Below, in pieces: positions 63,305-64,000 of a stretch of DNA of 64,000 nucleotides. Location: NCBI GenBank assembly GCA_040387755.1, contig JAZKDB010000002.1:372001-436000 (forward strand), in the 5' to 3' direction. A program made the translations under genes and the position numbers. Under the pieces are notes generated by a model, which did no database searches, was not told the DNA's origin, and saw only the letters and a list, made by a program, of their open reading frames with translations. Source of the stretch: Rurimicrobium sp040387755 (lineage in GTDB: Bacteria > Bacteroidota > Bacteroidia > Chitinophagales > Chitinophagaceae). How positions within the stretch are numbered: position 1 is the first letter of the stretch; each line of letters begins with the position of its first letter.

Positions 63305-64000
63305 ATGCTTGCTACGAACACCGGAATTGAATCAATAATTGAGCATACTCAGGATACAGACCTCAGAAGCATTGCCCAAAAAGTAAAGAATAATGAACGA
63401 ATCTCTGTTGCCGAAGGAGTCCTTCTATTCGAAAAAGGAGAATTAGGTTTTCTGGGCTCTCTTGCCAATTTTATAGCACAGAGATTACACCAGAACAAAG
63501 TTTATTTCAACAGAAATTTCCATATCGAACCTACCAATGTCTGCGTTTTCACCTGTCATTTTTGTTCTTACTCCCGTTTATATAAACACAGGGATGAAGG
63601 ATGGGAGTTAAGCATGGAGCAGATGATGGATATGGTAAGAAAGTATGATGGCCAACCAGTTACTGAGGTGCATATAGTGGGTGGCGTACATCCTAAAATG
63701 AATCTTGAATTTTTCTGCGAACTGTTGCGCAATATAAAAGCCCATCGTCCGGATTTACATATAAAAGGATTTACAGCGGTAGAACTGGATTATATGTTCC
63801 GCAAAGCAAAAGTTAGTGTAGAAGAAGGGATGAAAAAAATGAACGAAGCCGGACTGCAATCTTTACCTGGCGGAGGTGCTGAAATATTTGCGCCCGAAAT
63901 CAGGGAAAAAATATGTGCAGATAAGGTAGATGGAAATGGTTGGTTACACATCCACGAAACAGCTCATAATTTGGGAATGCCTACCAATGCCACCATGCTG
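63305..64000 (+). CDS. mqnE: Aminofutalosine synthase, 5' part (3' end outside window)
   Basis: 232 codons are visible and remain open to the last base. The start at the ATG at 63305 follows the M43 stop directly (TAAATG). MqnE is a radical SAM enzyme that builds aminofutalosine from chorismate-derived 3-enolpyruvylbenzoate and SAM in the futalosine route to menaquinone. The cluster motif is CVFTCHFCSY (CX3CX2C), within HIEPTNVCVFTCHFC. Further family marks are EVHIVGGVHPKMNLEFF and LQSLPGGGAEIFAPE. MqnE rather than MqnC is favoured by the spacing before the motif and by VCVFTC; a full-length comparison would settle it. Confidence 0.88.
   Translation, partial: MLATNTGIESIIEHTQDTDLRSIAQKVKNNERISVAEGVLLFEKGELGFLGSLANFIAQRLHQNKVYFNRNFHIEPTNVCVFTCHFCSYSRLYKHRDEGWELSMEQMMDMVRKYDGQPVTEVHIVGGVHPKMNLEFFCELLRNIKAHRPDLHIKGFTAVELDYMFRKAKVSVEEGMKKMNEAGLQSLPGGGAEIFAPEIREKICADKVDGNGWLHIHETAHNLGMPTNATML

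Overview
The window looks like chromosomal DNA of a member of the Bacteroidota, probably a Chitinophagales- or Flavobacteriia-like environmental lineage. Five proteins end in type IX secretion (T9SS) type A sorting tails with a YPNPF/FPNP-type motif. There is a SprE/PorW-like T9SS protein. Many genes carry the Bacteroidota promoter -7 box TAnnTTTG, Shine-Dalgarno sites are not evident, and the gene families (CsbD, DUF2795, DUF4350/DUF4129, long-form PurM) are typical of the phylum. I see no rRNA, tRNA, CRISPR array, phage or insertion sequence. Most of the window reads as core chromosome.

Layout. 1-10 kb: 3' part of gyrA, then surface and envelope genes (T9SS beta-helix protein, OmpA-like protein, transglutaminase with a coiled-coil tail, an N-acetylmuramoyl-alanine amidase, a T9SS SBBP-repeat protein). 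10-17.5 kb: CsbD/lipoprotein stress pair, small membrane proteins, Na/Pi cotransporter-like protein, arginine decarboxylase-type enzyme, alpha/beta hydrolase. 17.6-28 kb: S10 carboxypeptidase facing a T9SS M1 aminopeptidase, EnvC-like degenerate LytM protein, purM, meaB, TPR protein, SRPBCC protein, DUF2795. 28-36.7 kb: sprE-like gene with a 71-residue tandem repeat, then a tightly packed tonB-like / folC / radical SAM run. 36.7-43.3 kb: katG, a 768-bp gap holding promoters and palindromes, a P-type ATPase and a YitT protein.

43.3-52.65 kb is the most distinctive region. It is a single-direction run ending in a strong terminator. It encodes a small His/Cys protein, a heavy-metal RND pump fused to its own outer-membrane TolC-type channel, a lipoprotein adaptor, an MbnP-family copper protein, an MbnH/MauG-like di-heme cytochrome c peroxidase and a T9SS YHYH protein. 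I read it as a copper (or related metal) export and periplasmic/surface copper-handling module. The MbnP/MbnH pair sits outside any methanobactin locus.

53.4-57.4 kb: minus-strand MoxR / DUF4350 / DUF4129 / SpoIIM operon. 57.6-64 kb: two paralogous signal-peptide plus two-helix proteins, parC-type topoisomerase IV subunit A, a bifunctional nuclease, a T9SS M43 metalloprotease and the 5' part of mqnE (futalosine menaquinone pathway). Functions come from motif and family recognition by eye, without database searches.
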